From Saccharococcus thermophilus (lineage in GTDB: Bacteria > Bacillota > Bacilli > Bacillales > Anoxybacillaceae): 64,000 nucleotides of DNA. The notes beneath the pieces are model-generated. The model worked only from the letters and a program-made list of their open reading frames with translations. It was not told where the DNA came from and searched no databases. This document shows positions 44,154 to 54,071 of the stretch, in pieces. The position numbers and the translations under genes are program-made. Every line of letters begins with the position of its first letter. Position 1 is the first letter of the stretch. The stretch covers positions 682,001 through 746,000 of the forward strand of contig NZ_JAASRS010000001.1 of NCBI RefSeq assembly GCF_011761475.1, given 5' to 3'.

Positions 44154-47100
44154 ATGTTCCTCAAACGTTTAGATATTATTGGATTTAAATCGTTTGCCGA
44201 TCGCGTATCCATCGAATTTGTTCCCGGAGTGACGGCGGTTGTCGGTCCAAACGGGAGCGGAAAAAGCAACATTACCGATGCGATCCGCTGGGTGCTCGGC
44301 GAGCAGTCCGCAAAATCGTTGCGCGGGGCGAAGATGGAAGATATTATTTTTGCCGGCAGCGATTCGCGCAAACCGCTTAATGTCGCGGAAGTGACGATTA
44401 CTCTTGATAATGAAGACCAGTTTCTGCCGCTTGATTATCAAGAAGTAAGCATCACGCGCCGGGTGTATCGCTCAGGGGAAAGCGAATTTTTTATTAATAA
44501 GCAGCCTTGCCGTTTAAAAGATATTGTCGATTTATTGATGGATTCCGGGCTTGGAAAAGAAGCGTTTTCGATTATCGGCCAAGGCCGCGTCGAAGAAATT
44601 TTAAGCAGCAAGCCGGAAGAACGACGCACGATTTTCGAAGAGGCAGCCGGCGTGCTAAAGTATAAAATCCGCAAGAAAAAGGCAGAAACAAAGCTTGCCG
44701 AAACGCAGGAAAACTTGCATCGCGTCAGCGACATCTTACACGAGCTGGAGCAGCAGCTAGAGCCGCTGAAAATGCAGGCATCGATCGCGAAAGACTATTT
44801 GGAAAAGCGCGATGAGCTGGAACGGTTTGAAGTAGCGCTGATGGTGCACGACATTGAACAGCTTTATGGGCAGTGGACATCATTAAAGCAGCAGCTTGAG
44901 CAGCATCAAAATGAAGAAATCCAGCTCTCTAGCATGCTGCAAAAAGCGGAAGCGGACATCGAACAGCTCCGCGACCACATTACGGCGCTCGATGAATCGA
45001 TTGACGGGCTGCAGCAAGTGCTGCTTGTCGCGAGCGAAGAATTAGAAAAACTCGAAGGAAAGAAAGAAGTATTAAAAGAGCGCAAGAAAAATGCGGCCCA
45101 ATACCAGAAACAGCTCGAAGAGGCGATTGCCTCCCTTGCCGAGAAGAAAGAGCGCATGGAACAAGTGTTAAGAAGCGAACAGACGCAGCTTGCCGAGCTG
45201 CAAACAGCGGTGGCCACGCTGCAAGCCGAATTAAAGGAAAAGCAAGCTTCCCTTTCGGCCTATGATGTGAATATTGAAGAAAAAATCGAACAATTAAAAA
45301 GCGATTATATCGAATTAGTCCATGAACAAGCTGCCTTAAAAAACGAACGCGCCCATCTGCAAACGCTGCTAGAAAAACTGCAGGCAAAACAAGCTGTACT
45401 TGCTGAAGCAAACCGCAAATATTTGGACGAGCGCACAAAGCTGCGGCAACAATATGCGGCGTTAGACGAAAAACGTGTACAGCTCGAGAAGGCGCTCGAG
45501 CAGGCGGAAGCGCTGCTAAGGCAAAAAACAGGAGAAGTTTCGGCGCTGAAAACGGATTTAGAAAAGAAAGAAGCGATGCTGTATCAAGCGTACCAATATT
45601 TGCAACAGACAAAATCGAGAAAAGAACTGCTCGAGGAAATGCAGCAAGACTATGCGGGATTTTTCCAAGGGGTAAAAGAAGTGTTAAAAGCGCGCGCGCA
45701 GTTCCCGGGCGTCCATGGTGCAGTTGTCGAGCTGATCCAAGTTCCAAACCGCTACGAAACAGCGATTGAAATTGCGCTCGGCGGTGCGATGCAGCATATT
45801 GTCGTCGAAAATGAAGAAGTGGCGCGCAAGGCGATTCACTATTTAAAAACCAATGCGTACGGCCGTGCGACTTTTTTGCCGATGAATGTCATACAGGCGA
45901 AAACGGTTCCTGCCGAACAGCTTGCCTTGGTGAAAGGGCATCCGGCATTTGTCGGAATCGCCAGCGAACTGATTCATTATGAAAACCTCTACCATTCTGT
46001 CATCGCCAATTTGCTTGGAAACGTCATTATCACGACCGACTTAAAAGGAGCGAATGAATTAGCGCGCCTGCTTCACTATCGTTACCGCCTTGTCACGCTC
46101 GATGGCGATGTTGTCAGCCCTGGCGGCGCGATGACTGGCGGCGGCGTCGCGAAAAAGACGAATTCGTTGCTAAGCCGAAATCGCGAGCTGGAGACGATTT
46201 CGGCCAAACTGCGCGAAATGGAGGAAAAAACCGAACAGCTCGAACAGTTTGTACAAGCGAAAAAGAAACAAATTCAACAGGAAGAAACGAATTTGGCTGC
46301 GCTCCGTCAACAAATAGAGGAGCAACGTTTTACGCTTCAGGAAGTAAAAGGCGAATTGCGCGAGCTGCAATTGCAAGAAAAAAATATGAACGAACGCCTC
46401 GCCCTTTATGACCATGAAAAAGCGAATGATGAGCAAGAAGCAAAACAGATGACAAAGCGGCTCGCCGTTATCGCAGAGCAACTTCATCATCTTGAAGAAA
46501 AATTGCGGGGAATGGATGAGGAAATCAATAAGCTGCAAACGCAAAAGCAGACGGAACAAACGTCAAAAGAAGCGTTGCAGACGGCGATGACCGAGCAAAA
46601 AATCGCTCTTGCCGAAACGCAGCAACGGTTGAAAAACACGCAAGAAAAAGTAGAGCAGCTTACGAGTGAGCTTGCCGATACGAAAAAGCAGCTGCAGACA
46701 GCCAAGCAAGAACTTGCCGATTTAATGGAGGAGATGAGTTCCAGCCATTCTAGCGAAGAAGAATTAGAAGAATTGCGGAACAAAAAGCTAGAGGATAAGC
46801 AAAAAACGGTCGACCTCATTGCCAGCCGCCGCGAACAGCGGCTTCAGTACCAGGCACAGCTGGAACATTTAGAGCGGGAATGGAAGGAAAAGAAACGGCA
46901 GCATAAACAGCTCGCCGATATCGTAAAAGATGAGGAAGTCAAGCTAAACCGCCTCGATGTCGAACTGGAAAATTTATTAGCCCGCCTTCGTGAAGAATAT
47001 GCCCTTTCGTTCGAAGCGGCGAAAGCAGCCTATCCATTGACGGCCGATGTCCAAGAAGCGCGTAAACGGGTAAAATTAATCAAGCTGGCGATCGAAGAGC

Positions 47101-47717
47101 TCGGCACGGTAAATTTAGGAGCGATTGATGAATATGAGCGGGTATCGGAGCGCTATCAGTTTTTAACCGAACAAAAAGCCGATTTGCAGCAGGCGAAAGA
47201 AACGCTCCATCAAGTGATTGACGAGATGGACCAAGAGATGAAAAAACGGTTTTTATCGACGTTTGAACAAATTCGCTCCCATTTTGGCGACGTCTTTCGT
47301 CAGCTGTTTGGCGGCGGCAATGCTGATTTGCGCTTGACCGATCCAAACAATTTGCTTGAGACTGGCATTGATATTGTCGCGCAGCCGCCGGGGAAAAAGC
47401 CACAGCATTTAAGTCTGCTTTCCGGCGGAGAACGGGCGCTGACGGCCATCGCCTTATTGTTTTCCATTTTAAAAGTGCGTCCGGTGCCGTTTTGCGTTCT
47501 CGACGAGGTTGAAGCGGCGCTTGATGAGGCGAATGTGTATCGCTATGCACAATATTTAAAACAGTTCAGCAGCCAGACGCAATTTATCGTCATCACCCAT
47601 CGAAAAGGCACGATGGAAGAAGCGGATGTGCTATATGGGGTGACGATGCAAGAATCGGGCGTGTCGAAGCTCGTTTCCGTCCGTCTGGAAGATTCGAAAC
47701 AACTCGTTAAGTCATGA
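44154..47717 (+). CDS. smc: Chromosome segregation ATPase SMC
   Basis: SMC dimers with ScpA and ScpB compact and separate chromosomes. The 1187-residue product has the N-terminal Walker A GPNGSGKS (31-38), a long coiled coil (about 165-500), a hinge (about 515-640, with IALGGAMQHIVV), a returning coiled coil (about 670-1000), and the C-terminal signature LSGGERALTAIALLF (Ser1090) with Walker B VLDEVEAALD. Its length and layout are normal. The stop is 20 bases before the ftsY ATG. Confidence 0.98.
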   Translation: MFLKRLDIIGFKSFADRVSIEFVPGVTAVVGPNGSGKSNITDAIRWVLGEQSAKSLRGAKMEDIIFAGSDSRKPLNVAEVTITLDNEDQFLPLDYQEVSITRRVYRSGESEFFINKQPCRLKDIVDLLMDSGLGKEAFSIIGQGRVEEILSSKPEERRTIFEEAAGVLKYKIRKKKAETKLAETQENLHRVSDILHELEQQLEPLKMQASIAKDYLEKRDELERFEVALMVHDIEQLYGQWTSLKQQLEQHQNEEIQLSSMLQKAEADIEQLRDHITALDESIDGLQQVLLVASEELEKLEGKKEVLKERKKNAAQYQKQLEEAIASLAEKKERMEQVLRSEQTQLAELQTAVATLQAELKEKQASLSAYDVNIEEKIEQLKSDYIELVHEQAALKNERAHLQTLLEKLQAKQAVLAEANRKYLDERTKLRQQYAALDEKRVQLEKALEQAEALLRQKTGEVSALKTDLEKKEAMLYQAYQYLQQTKSRKELLEEMQQDYAGFFQGVKEVLKARAQFPGVHGAVVELIQVPNRYETAIEIALGGAMQHIVVENEEVARKAIHYLKTNAYGRATFLPMNVIQAKTVPAEQLALVKGHPAFVGIASELIHYENLYHSVIANLLGNVIITTDLKGANELARLLHYRYRLVTLDGDVVSPGGAMTGGGVAKKTNSLLSRNRELETISAKLREMEEKTEQLEQFVQAKKKQIQQEETNLAALRQQIEEQRFTLQEVKGELRELQLQEKNMNERLALYDHEKANDEQEAKQMTKRLAVIAEQLHHLEEKLRGMDEEINKLQTQKQTEQTSKEALQTAMTEQKIALAETQQRLKNTQEKVEQLTSELADTKKQLQTAKQELADLMEEMSSSHSSEEELEELRNKKLEDKQKTVDLIASRREQRLQYQAQLEHLEREWKEKKRQHKQLADIVKDEEVKLNRLDVELENLLARLREEYALSFEAAKAAYPLTADVQEARKRVKLIKLAIEELGTVNLGAIDEYERVSERYQFLTEQKADLQQAKETLHQVIDEMDQEMKKRFLSTFEQIRSHFGDVFRQLFGGGNADLRLTDPNNLLETGIDIVAQPPGKKPQHLSLLSGGERALTAIALLFSILKVRPVPFCVLDEVEAALDEANVYRYAQYLKQFSSQTQFIVITHRKGTMEEADVLYGVTMQESGVSKLVSVRLEDSKQLVKS

Positions 47718-47737
47718 CAAGAAAGGATGGCGTCGAT

Positions 47738-48739
47738 ATGAGTTTTTTCAAAAAGCTGAAAGAAAAAATTACAAAGCAAGCCGATTCGGTTACCGAAAAG
47801 TTTAAGCAAGGTCTTTCGAAAACGCGTGATTCGCTTGCAGGGCGCGTCAACGACTTAATCGCCCGTTATCGAAAAGTCGATGAAGAGTTTTTTGAAGAAC
47901 TGGAAGAAATTTTGATTAGCGCCGATGTCGGTGTGACGACAGTCATGGATTTAATTGATGAGCTGAAAATGGAAGTGAAGCGCCGCAATATACAGGACCC
48001 GCAAGAAATGCGAGAAGTGATTTCCGAAAAGCTTGTCGAGATTTACCGCGGCGATGACGAAGAATATGAAAAATCAGCGGCGTTAAATATCCAGAAAGAC
48101 GGTTTGACGGTCATATTGTTTGTCGGAGTGAACGGCGTCGGAAAAACGACGACGATCGGCAAGCTTGCCCATAAGCTAAAATCGGAAGGAAAGACGGTGA
48201 TGCTCGCGGCCGGCGATACGTTCCGCGCCGGTGCGATTGAACAGCTTGAAGTTTGGGGCGAGCGCGTCGGCGCCGAAGTGATTAAACAATCGGCCGGCTC
48301 TGACCCGGCGGCGGTCGTTTATGACGCCATCCAGGCGGCGAAAGCGCGCCGGGTTGACGTGCTTTTATGTGATACGGCCGGACGCTTGCAAAACAAAGTC
48401 AATTTAATGAAAGAACTTGAAAAAGTAAAACGCGTCATTGAACGGGAAGTTCCGGGGGCGCCGCATGAAGTATTGCTCGTGCTTGACGCAACAACCGGAC
48501 AAAACGCAATGAGCCAGGCAAAGATTTTCAAAGAAGCAACCAACGTCACCGGCATTGTGCTGACGAAGCTTGACGGCACGGCAAAAGGCGGCATCGTGCT
48601 GGCGATTCGCAACGAGCTTCATATTCCGGTGAAGTTTGTCGGCCTTGGCGAAAAAATGGATGATCTGCAGCCGTTTGATCCAGAAAAATATGTATACGGA
48701 TTGTTTGCCGATTTATTTGAGGAGAAAAGCGAGCAATAA
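47738..48739 (+). CDS. ftsY: Signal recognition particle receptor FtsY
   Basis: FtsY brings ribosome-SRP complexes to the membrane translocon. The 333-residue product has a basic, helical N-terminus ([13 protein letters not shown]) and the NG GTPase domain with GVNGVGKTT (130-138), DTAGR and TKLDG. I chose ATG 47738 following GAAAGGATGG. It is cotranscribed with smc and near ffh, its partner. Confidence 0.97.
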   Translation: MSFFKKLKEKITKQADSVTEKFKQGLSKTRDSLAGRVNDLIARYRKVDEEFFEELEEILISADVGVTTVMDLIDELKMEVKRRNIQDPQEMREVISEKLVEIYRGDDEEYEKSAALNIQKDGLTVILFVGVNGVGKTTTIGKLAHKLKSEGKTVMLAAGDTFRAGAIEQLEVWGERVGAEVIKQSAGSDPAAVVYDAIQAAKARRVDVLLCDTAGRLQNKVNLMKELEKVKRVIEREVPGAPHEVLLVLDATTGQNAMSQAKIFKEATNVTGIVLTKLDGTAKGGIVLAIRNELHIPVKFVGLGEKMDDLQPFDPEKYVYGLFADLFEEKSEQ

Positions 48740-48762
48740 AGGTGGTTTAGAAAAATGCGATA

Positions 48763-48808
48763 GGCTGGCGAAAAGGCGGAGATGGCGCCTTTTTAGCCAG
48801 CCTTGTTT
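48763..48808 (+). terminator. Nested terminator after ftsY
   Basis: GGCTGGC (48763-48769) pairs with GCCAGCC (48796-48802) around an inner stem AAAAGGCG/CGCCTTTT, followed by TTGTTTT. Confidence 0.88.
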
Positions 48809-48823
48809 TGTAAAGATAAAATC

Positions 48824-48852
48824 TTGACAGAAATAAGAAAAAAAGCTACACT
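48824..48852 (+). promoter_or_regulatory. Promoter of ylxM-ffh
   Basis: TTGACA (48824-48829), 17 bases, TACACT (48847-48852). Confidence 0.82.
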
Positions 48853-48898
48853 AATCATCTGTAAAGGTGTTTCACTTAACAAGAGAGGAGGGAGTTTC

Positions 48899-49231
48899 AT
48901 GCTCGAAAAAACAACGCGAATGAATTATTTGTATGATTTTTATCAGGCATTGCTGACGCCAAAACAGCGCAGCTATATGTCGCTTTACTATTTAGATGAT
49001 TACTCCCTCGGCGAAATCGCACAGCAGTATGAAGTCAGCCGCCAGGCTGTTTATGATAATATCAAAAGAACGGAAGCAATGCTAGAAGAATATGAGAAAA
49101 AATTATCGCTCTTTCAGAAGTTTCAAAAACGAAAGCAGCTGATGGACCAACTAAAGGATTATGTTTTAAAAAAATATGGAGAGGACCAGCAACTTTTCGA
49201 TATGATTAAAGAACTAGAAGAATTAGAATGA
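48899..49231 (+). CDS. ylxM: YlxM-family helix-turn-helix protein, SRP-associated
   Basis: The 110-residue product has a sigma-70 region 4-like helix-turn-helix ([20 protein letters not shown], about residues 39-58) and an acidic, helical tail. It is always found directly before ffh in Firmicutes and its streptococcal relative modulates SRP; its exact role is uncertain. I chose ATG 48899 after GAGGAGGGAG. Confidence 0.9.
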   Translation: MLEKTTRMNYLYDFYQALLTPKQRSYMSLYYLDDYSLGEIAQQYEVSRQAVYDNIKRTEAMLEEYEKKLSLFQKFQKRKQLMDQLKDYVLKKYGEDQQLFDMIKELEELE

Positions 49232-49249
49232 ATAAGGAGGTGAAAACAG

Positions 49250-50590
49250 ATGGCGTTTGAAGGGTTATCGGAACGTTTGCAAAACGTGATGAACAAAATC
49301 CGCGGCAAGGGGAAAGTGACGGAGGACGACGTAAAGGAAATGATGCGCGAAGTTCGCCTTGCCCTTCTTGAAGCGGATGTGAACTTTAAAGTCGTTAAAG
49401 ATTTTGTCAAGCGCGTAAGCGAACGCGCGGTCGGACAGGAAGTGTTAAAAAGCTTAACACCAGGGCAGCAAGTCATTAAAGTCGTCAAAGAAGAGTTGAC
49501 GGAACTGATGGGCGGCGAACAAAGCAAAATTGCCGTCGCCAGCCGTCCGCCGACCGTCATTATGATGGTTGGTCTCCAAGGTGCCGGAAAGACGACGACA
49601 ACGGGAAAATTAGCGAATTTACTGCGGAAACGGTATAATCGCAAGTCGCTTTTGGTCGCTGCCGATATTTATCGCCCGGCGGCGATTAAGCAGCTTGAAA
49701 CGCTCGGCAAACAGCTCAATATGCCGGTTTTCTCTTTAGGCGACCAAGTCAGTCCGGTGGAAATCGCCAAGCAGGCGCTTGAAAAAGCAAAACAAGAACA
49801 TTACGATTACGTGCTCATTGACACCGCCGGACGCCTTCATATTGACGAGGCGCTAATGGATGAGTTAAAACAGATGAAAGAAGTAGCAAAGCCGGATGAA
49901 ATTTTCCTTGTCGTCGATGCGATGACCGGGCAAGACGCGGTAAACGTCGCGCAAAGCTTCCATGAACAGCTCGGCATCACCGGCGTCATTTTAACGAAGC
50001 TGGACGGCGATACGCGCGGCGGGGCGGCGCTGTCGATTCGGGCGGTTACGAACACGCCGATCAAATTCGTCGGGATGGGCGAAAAGCTAGATGCGCTCGA
50101 GCCGTTTCATCCGGAGCGCATGGCTTCGCGCATTTTAGGAATGGGCGATGTATTGACCCTTATTGAAAAAGCGCAAGCCGCCGTCGACGAAGAAAAAGCG
50201 AAAGAGCTTGAACAAAAAATGCGCACGGCGACATTTACGCTCGATGACTTTTTAGAGCAGCTCGGGCAAGTGCGCAAGCTTGGACCGCTCGACGAAATTT
50301 TAAAAATGCTGCCGGGTGCCAATAAAATCAAAGGATTGAACAACATCCAGATCGATGAGAAGCAAATTAGCCGCGTCGAGGCGATTATTCGTTCGATGAC
50401 GAAAGAAGAAAAAACATATCCGGAAATTATTAACGGAAGCCGGAAAAAGCGGATTGCCAAAGGAAGCGGCACGTCCGTACAGGAAGTCAACCGGCTGTTA
50501 AAGCAGTTTGACGAAATGAAAAAGATGATGAAAATGATGACCAATATACCAAAAGGAAAGAAAAAAGGGTTTAAATTCCCATTTATGTAG
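49250..50590 (+). CDS. ffh: Signal recognition particle protein Ffh
   Basis: Ffh binds signal sequences on ribosomes and SRP RNA. The 446-residue product has the N domain, the GTPase G domain with GLQGAGKTT (108-116), DTAGR and TKLDGDTRGG, and a C-terminal M domain (about 300-446) with the RNA-binding SGTSVQEVNRLLKQF and a Met-rich tail ending MKMMTNIPKGKKKG. AAGGAGGTG precedes ATG 49250. Confidence 0.98.
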   Translation: MAFEGLSERLQNVMNKIRGKGKVTEDDVKEMMREVRLALLEADVNFKVVKDFVKRVSERAVGQEVLKSLTPGQQVIKVVKEELTELMGGEQSKIAVASRPPTVIMMVGLQGAGKTTTTGKLANLLRKRYNRKSLLVAADIYRPAAIKQLETLGKQLNMPVFSLGDQVSPVEIAKQALEKAKQEHYDYVLIDTAGRLHIDEALMDELKQMKEVAKPDEIFLVVDAMTGQDAVNVAQSFHEQLGITGVILTKLDGDTRGGAALSIRAVTNTPIKFVGMGEKLDALEPFHPERMASRILGMGDVLTLIEKAQAAVDEEKAKELEQKMRTATFTLDDFLEQLGQVRKLGPLDEILKMLPGANKIKGLNNIQIDEKQISRVEAIIRSMTKEEKTYPEIINGSRKKRIAKGSGTSVQEVNRLLKQFDEMKKMMKMMTNIPKGKKKGFKFPFM

Positions 50591-50615
50591 GAAATGATGT
50601 GTTAAGAAAAAACCC

Positions 50616-50644
50616 TTTACAAACTACACAATTATTGTTAATAT
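50616..50644 (+). promoter_or_regulatory. Promoter of rpsP
   Basis: TTTACA (50616-50621), 17 bases, TAATAT (50639-50644). Confidence 0.72.
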
Positions 50645-50684
50645 ACTATCTTGTGTGAACTATTTACGGAGGTGCGAAATTAAC

Positions 50685-50957
50685 ATGGCAGTAAAAATTC
50701 GTTTAAAACGCATGGGTGCAAAGAAAAAACCTTTCTACCGTATTGTGGTTGCGGACTCTCGTTCTCCGCGCGACGGCCGTTTCATCGAAGCAATTGGTAC
50801 GTATAATCCGCTTGCAGAACCAGCGGAAATCAAAATTGACGAAGAACTTGCGCTGAAATGGCTGCAAAACGGTGCAAAACCATCTGATACCGTCCGCAAT
50901 CTTCTATCCAAACAAGGCATTTTAGAGAAATTCCATAACTTAAAATACGGCAAATAA
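50685..50957 (+). CDS. rpsP: 30S ribosomal protein S16
   Basis: The 90-residue protein starts [20 protein letters not shown] and has the [14 protein letters not shown] motif. I chose ATG 50685 after GGAGGTG. It heads the rpsP-khpA pair, upstream of rimM and trmD as in most Firmicutes. Confidence 0.97.
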   Translation: MAVKIRLKRMGAKKKPFYRIVVADSRSPRDGRFIEAIGTYNPLAEPAEIKIDEELALKWLQNGAKPSDTVRNLLSKQGILEKFHNLKYGK

Positions 50958-50971
50958 AGTTTGGGATGCGC

Positions 50972-51208
50972 ATGAAACAATTAATTGAAACGATCGTTCA
51001 AGCGCTTGTCGATCATCCGGAAGAAGTATCAGTGACAAACAGCGAAGATGAACAATCTATCACGTATGAATTATCGGTGCACAAAGAAGATATCGGAAAA
51101 GTGATTGGCAAACAAGGTCGCACGATTCATGCCATCCGCACGGTCGTTTACGCTGCTTCGGCGAAGCAGCCGAAAAGAGTGATCGTGCAAGTGAAAGAAA
51201 AAGGGTGA
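50972..51208 (+). CDS. khpA: KH-domain RNA-binding protein KhpA
   Basis: KhpA binds RNA with KhpB and affects cell division and lysis in Firmicutes. The 78-residue product is nearly all one KH domain with the GxxG loop in VIGKQGRTIHAIR. I chose ATG 50972; an ATG two codons upstream (50966) is also possible, and neither has a strong ribosome binding site, suggesting coupling to rpsP, 14 bases ahead. Confidence 0.92.
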   Translation: MKQLIETIVQALVDHPEEVSVTNSEDEQSITYELSVHKEDIGKVIGKQGRTIHAIRTVVYAASAKQPKRVIVQVKEKG

Positions 51209-51229
51209 GGTCATTTCCTCTCCCTTTTT
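51198..51229 (+). terminator. Terminator at the end of khpA
   Basis: AAAAAGGGTGAGG pairs with CCTCTCCCTTTTT (one mismatch); the stem contains the khpA stop codon. Confidence 0.7.
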
Positions 51230-51257
51230 CTATATCCTTTTTGTTGGGAGTGACGTT

Positions 51258-51644
51258 ATGAAAATCATTCAAACGATTGAAGTAAGGCAAATCGTCACCG
51301 AAAAAAGCAAACAGACGCTCGAGAAAGCGTTTATGGCGCAAAAACAGCAACTCATGCGCGAATGCGACCAATTGCGGTTTGAACAGAAACGGCTTGAAAA
51401 AACAGGAAAATATTCCTCTTCGCTTCTAAAGCAATACTTTGCGAAAGAAATGGATGCGAGGCTGGAGAAAATTAAACTTCTCGATTTTCAGCTCGAACAA
51501 TTACATATCCTACCGTTAGGAAGCGAATTAAAAGAGCGTGAAGTGCAGGCGCTCATCGACGTGCAGGTCGGTGACAATTGGGAAAACGTCATGTCCAAAC
51601 GTGCGATTATCATTGAAGACGGTATTGTCAAAGAAATTCGTTAA
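51258..51644 (+). CDS. YlqD-family protein of unknown function
   Basis: The 128-residue product matches YlqD by position and by its layout: a short N-terminal strand (MKIIQTIEVRQIVTEKSK), a charged coiled coil (about 18-80), and a C-terminal beta segment (VQVGDNWENVMSKRAIIIED). Family function is unknown. It sits between khpA and rimM, which suggests a link to ribosome biogenesis, but that is only context. Confidence 0.85.
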   Translation: MKIIQTIEVRQIVTEKSKQTLEKAFMAQKQQLMRECDQLRFEQKRLEKTGKYSSSLLKQYFAKEMDARLEKIKLLDFQLEQLHILPLGSELKEREVQALIDVQVGDNWENVMSKRAIIIEDGIVKEIR

Positions 51645-51659
51645 GAAGGGATGGATGAG

Positions 51660-52178
51660 ATGGAAAGATGGTTTAACGTCGGCAAAATTGTCAACACGCA
51701 TGGAATCCGCGGCGAAGTGCGCGTTATTTCGCGTACCGATTTTCCAGAACAACGCTATAAAAAAGGCAATACGCTTTATATTTTCACCGAACAATCCAAA
51801 GAGCCAATTGCAGTGACGGTCAAAAGCCACCGCGTTCATAAATCGTTTGATTTACTTTCCTTTGAAGGATATGACAACATTAATCTTGTCGAGAAGTTCA
51901 AAGGGGCAATGTTAAAGGTGCCGGAAAGCCAGCTTGGCGAGCTGGATGAAGGAGAATATTATTTTCATGAAATTATCGGCAGTACCGTCGTTACAGAAGA
52001 AGGGGAAACGATCGGAACCGTGCAAGAAATTTTAACTCCGGGCGCCAACGATGTATGGGTGGTAAAACGGAATAACGGAAAAGAAGTGCTTATTCCGTAT
52101 ATAGAAGACGTTGTGAAAAGTGTCGATGTAAACACCAAAACAATTACCATTCGCCCGATGGAAGGGCTGCTGGAATGA
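51660..52178 (+). CDS. rimM: Ribosome maturation factor RimM
   Basis: RimM helps to assemble the 30S head with S19. The 172-residue product starts [20 protein letters not shown], has the RimM N-terminal domain, and a PRC-barrel domain (about 95-170) with [12 protein letters not shown] chose ATG 51660, nine bases after AAGAAGGG; ATG 51651 directly abuts that site. It overlaps trmD by four bases. Confidence 0.96.
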   Translation: MERWFNVGKIVNTHGIRGEVRVISRTDFPEQRYKKGNTLYIFTEQSKEPIAVTVKSHRVHKSFDLLSFEGYDNINLVEKFKGAMLKVPESQLGELDEGEYYFHEIIGSTVVTEEGETIGTVQEILTPGANDVWVVKRNNGKEVLIPYIEDVVKSVDVNTKTITIRPMEGLLE

Positions 52179-52912
52179 TGAGAATCGATATATTAACGTT
52201 ATTTCCCAATATGTTCACAGGTGTGTTGAATGAGTCGATTTTAAAAAAAGCGCAAGAGAAGAAAGCCGTTTCCATCCATGTTGTCAATTTTCGCGACTTC
52301 GCTGACAATAAACATAAAACAGTCGACGATTATCCGTACGGCGGCGGGGCCGGAATGGTGCTAAAGCCGCAGCCGATTTTTGACGCCGTTCACCATGTCA
52401 CAAAAGACTCTCCGCATCCGCGCATTATTTTGCTTTGCCCGCAAGGTGAGCGCTATACGCAAAAAAAGGCGGAAGAGCTGGCGAAAGAGGAGCATTTGGT
52501 GCTTATTTGCGGCCATTATGAAGGATATGATGAGCGCATTCGCGAATATTTAGTGACAGATGAAATTTCCATTGGAGACTACGTATTAACGGGCGGAGAA
52601 TTGGGTGCAATGGTCATTGTCGACAGCGTTGTCCGGCTTCTCCCGGGCGTGCTTGGTAACGAAGCTTCCCCTGTCCATGATTCGTTCAGCTCGGGACTTT
52701 TGGAGTATCCGCAGTATACGCGTCCCGCCGATTTTCGCGGCATGAAAGTCCCCGATGTGCTTTTATCGGGCAATCATCGCCTGATTGAAGAATGGCGGGA
52801 GCAGCAATCGCTAAAGCGCACGTTTTTACGCCGCCCTGATTTACTGGAAAACTACCCGTTGACAGAAAAGCAAAAACGGTGGCTTGAACAATGGAAAAAA
52901 GAGAAGGAATAA
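52175..52912 (+). CDS. trmD: tRNA (guanine-N1)-methyltransferase
   Basis: TrmD makes m1G37 in tRNAs, preventing frameshifts. The 245-residue SPOUT enzyme has the knot motifs [28 protein letters not shown] and [15 protein letters not shown]. Two adjacent ATGs (52175, 52178) are possible; the first overlaps the rimM stop. Confidence 0.97.
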   Translation: MMRIDILTLFPNMFTGVLNESILKKAQEKKAVSIHVVNFRDFADNKHKTVDDYPYGGGAGMVLKPQPIFDAVHHVTKDSPHPRIILLCPQGERYTQKKAEELAKEEHLVLICGHYEGYDERIREYLVTDEISIGDYVLTGGELGAMVIVDSVVRLLPGVLGNEASPVHDSFSSGLLEYPQYTRPADFRGMKVPDVLLSGNHRLIEEWREQQSLKRTFLRRPDLLENYPLTEKQKRWLEQWKKEKE

Positions 52913-52915
52913 CTA

Positions 52916-52944
52916 TTGCGCGCGGTGTGATTTTATGCTAGTAT
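52916..52944 (+). promoter_or_regulatory. Promoter of rplS
   Basis: TTGCGC (52916-52921), 17 bases, TAGTAT (52939-52944), directly after trmD. Confidence 0.65.
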
Positions 52945-52954
52945 ATTCCTTGTG

Positions 52955-53030
52955 TGACTTAAGCGGTTTGCTTAAGGATGGAAAACGATGTTCCGCTGCA
53001 ATGATGAATAAGCATTGTCATGAACATCTG
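52955..53030 (+). ncRNA. Structured leader RNA of rplS (L19 leader)
   Basis: The leader shows CTTAAGC/GCTTAAG (52958-52964 and 52970-52976), then GATGTTC (52987-52993) pairing exactly with GAACATC (53022-53028), with an inner CAATG/CATTG stem (52999-53003 and 53013-53017). It ends just before the rplS ribosome binding site. An L19 leader of this kind is known from Firmicutes; autoregulation by L19 is inferred. Confidence 0.7.
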
Positions 53031-53046
53031 TTGGAAGGAGTGGAAA

Positions 53047-53397
53047 ATGATGCATCATTTAATCCAAGAAATCACGAAAGAGCAACTGCGGACAGATTTG
53101 CCAGACTTCCGTCCTGGCGATACGGTACGCGTTCACGTGAAAGTTATCGAAGGAAACCGTGAACGTATCCAAGTGTTTGAAGGCGTTGTGATTAAACGCC
53201 GCGGCGCTGGCATCAGCGAAACATTCACCGTCCGCAAAGTGTCTTACGGTGTTGGCGTAGAGCGTACGTTCCCAGTGCATACGCCGAAAATCGCCAAGTT
53301 AGAAGTTGTTCGCCGCGGTAAAGTGCGTCGTGCGAAATTGTACTACCTGCGTCAACTTCGCGGCAAAGCAGCACGCATTAAAGAAACGATTAAATAA
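53047..53397 (+). CDS. rplS: 50S ribosomal protein L19
   Basis: The 116-residue protein has [38 protein letters not shown] and [15 protein letters not shown], matching L19 throughout. It lies at the 30S-50S interface. AAGGAG is six bases before ATG 53047; a second ATG follows at once. Confidence 0.97.
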   Translation: MMHHLIQEITKEQLRTDLPDFRPGDTVRVHVKVIEGNRERIQVFEGVVIKRRGAGISETFTVRKVSYGVGVERTFPVHTPKIAKLEVVRRGKVRRAKLYYLRQLRGKAARIKETIK

Positions 53398-53422
53398 GGA
53401 ACATAGTTGGTTCGTTAGAAAG

Positions 53423-53450
53423 AAGGAGCTTGATGGCAAGCTCCTTTTTT
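53423..53450 (+). terminator. Terminator after rplS
   Basis: AAGGAGCTTG pairs with CAAGCTCCTT around ATGG, followed by T6 in total. Confidence 0.9.
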
Positions 53451-53497
53451 CACATATCTTATGTCATAATAATAAAAAGTCATTAGGTGGGAGAAAG

Positions 53498-54049
53498 ATG
53501 GAAAAGAAAAAAAGTGAATTTCGGGAATGGATCAAAGCAATCGTGATTGCCGTATTGCTGGCGGGAGGCATTCGTTATTTTATTTTCGCACCGATTATTG
53601 TCGACGGGCTATCGATGATGCCGACTCTTCATGACCATGACCGTATGATTGTCAATAAGCTCTCTTATAAAATCGGCACACCGCACCGCTTTGATATTAT
53701 TGTTTTTCATGCCGAAGAAGGGAGAGACTATATTAAGCGGGTCATCGGTTTGCCGGGCGACCATATTGAATACAAAAACGACACGCTGTATATAAACGGA
53801 AAGCCGTACAAGGAACCGTACTTGGACGAATATAAAAAGAAAGTCGTTGATGGACCGCTGACCGAACCGTTCACGTTGGAAGAAATTACTGGTAGAAAAA
53901 CGGTGCCGAAAAACTGCTTGTTTGTGATGGGAGATAACCGCCGTTTTAGTAAAGATAGCCGCCATATCGGATTTATCCCAATGGACAAAGTCGTTGGCAA
54001 AGCCAGCATCGTCTATTGGCCGCTGTCTGATGCTGGGATTGTGAAATAA
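53498..54049 (+). CDS. lepB: Type I signal peptidase
   Basis: This enzyme cleaves signal peptides at the outer face of the membrane. The 183-residue product has a single N-terminal membrane span (about 11-32), the catalytic Ser39 in SMMPT, Lys80 in YIKRVIGLPGD, and the GDNR box with KDSRHIG. GGTGGGAGAAAG precedes ATG 53498. The symbol could also be a sip name; several paralogues are usual in Bacillaceae. Confidence 0.94.
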   Translation: MEKKKSEFREWIKAIVIAVLLAGGIRYFIFAPIIVDGLSMMPTLHDHDRMIVNKLSYKIGTPHRFDIIVFHAEEGRDYIKRVIGLPGDHIEYKNDTLYINGKPYKEPYLDEYKKKVVDGPLTEPFTLEEITGRKTVPKNCLFVMGDNRRFSKDSRHIGFIPMDKVVGKASIVYWPLSDAGIVK

Positions 54050-54071
54050 AACGATACACAGGTGATGCTTC

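Noticed and set aside
44980-45747. A 255-codon open frame on the minus strand opposite smc
   Set aside because: It mirrors the coiled-coil codons of smc, has low-complexity composition and no start signal; the plus-strand gene is certain.
51651-51659. Earlier ATG for rimM
   Set aside because: It directly touches the ribosome binding site; ATG 51660 has proper spacing and matches the known N-terminus.
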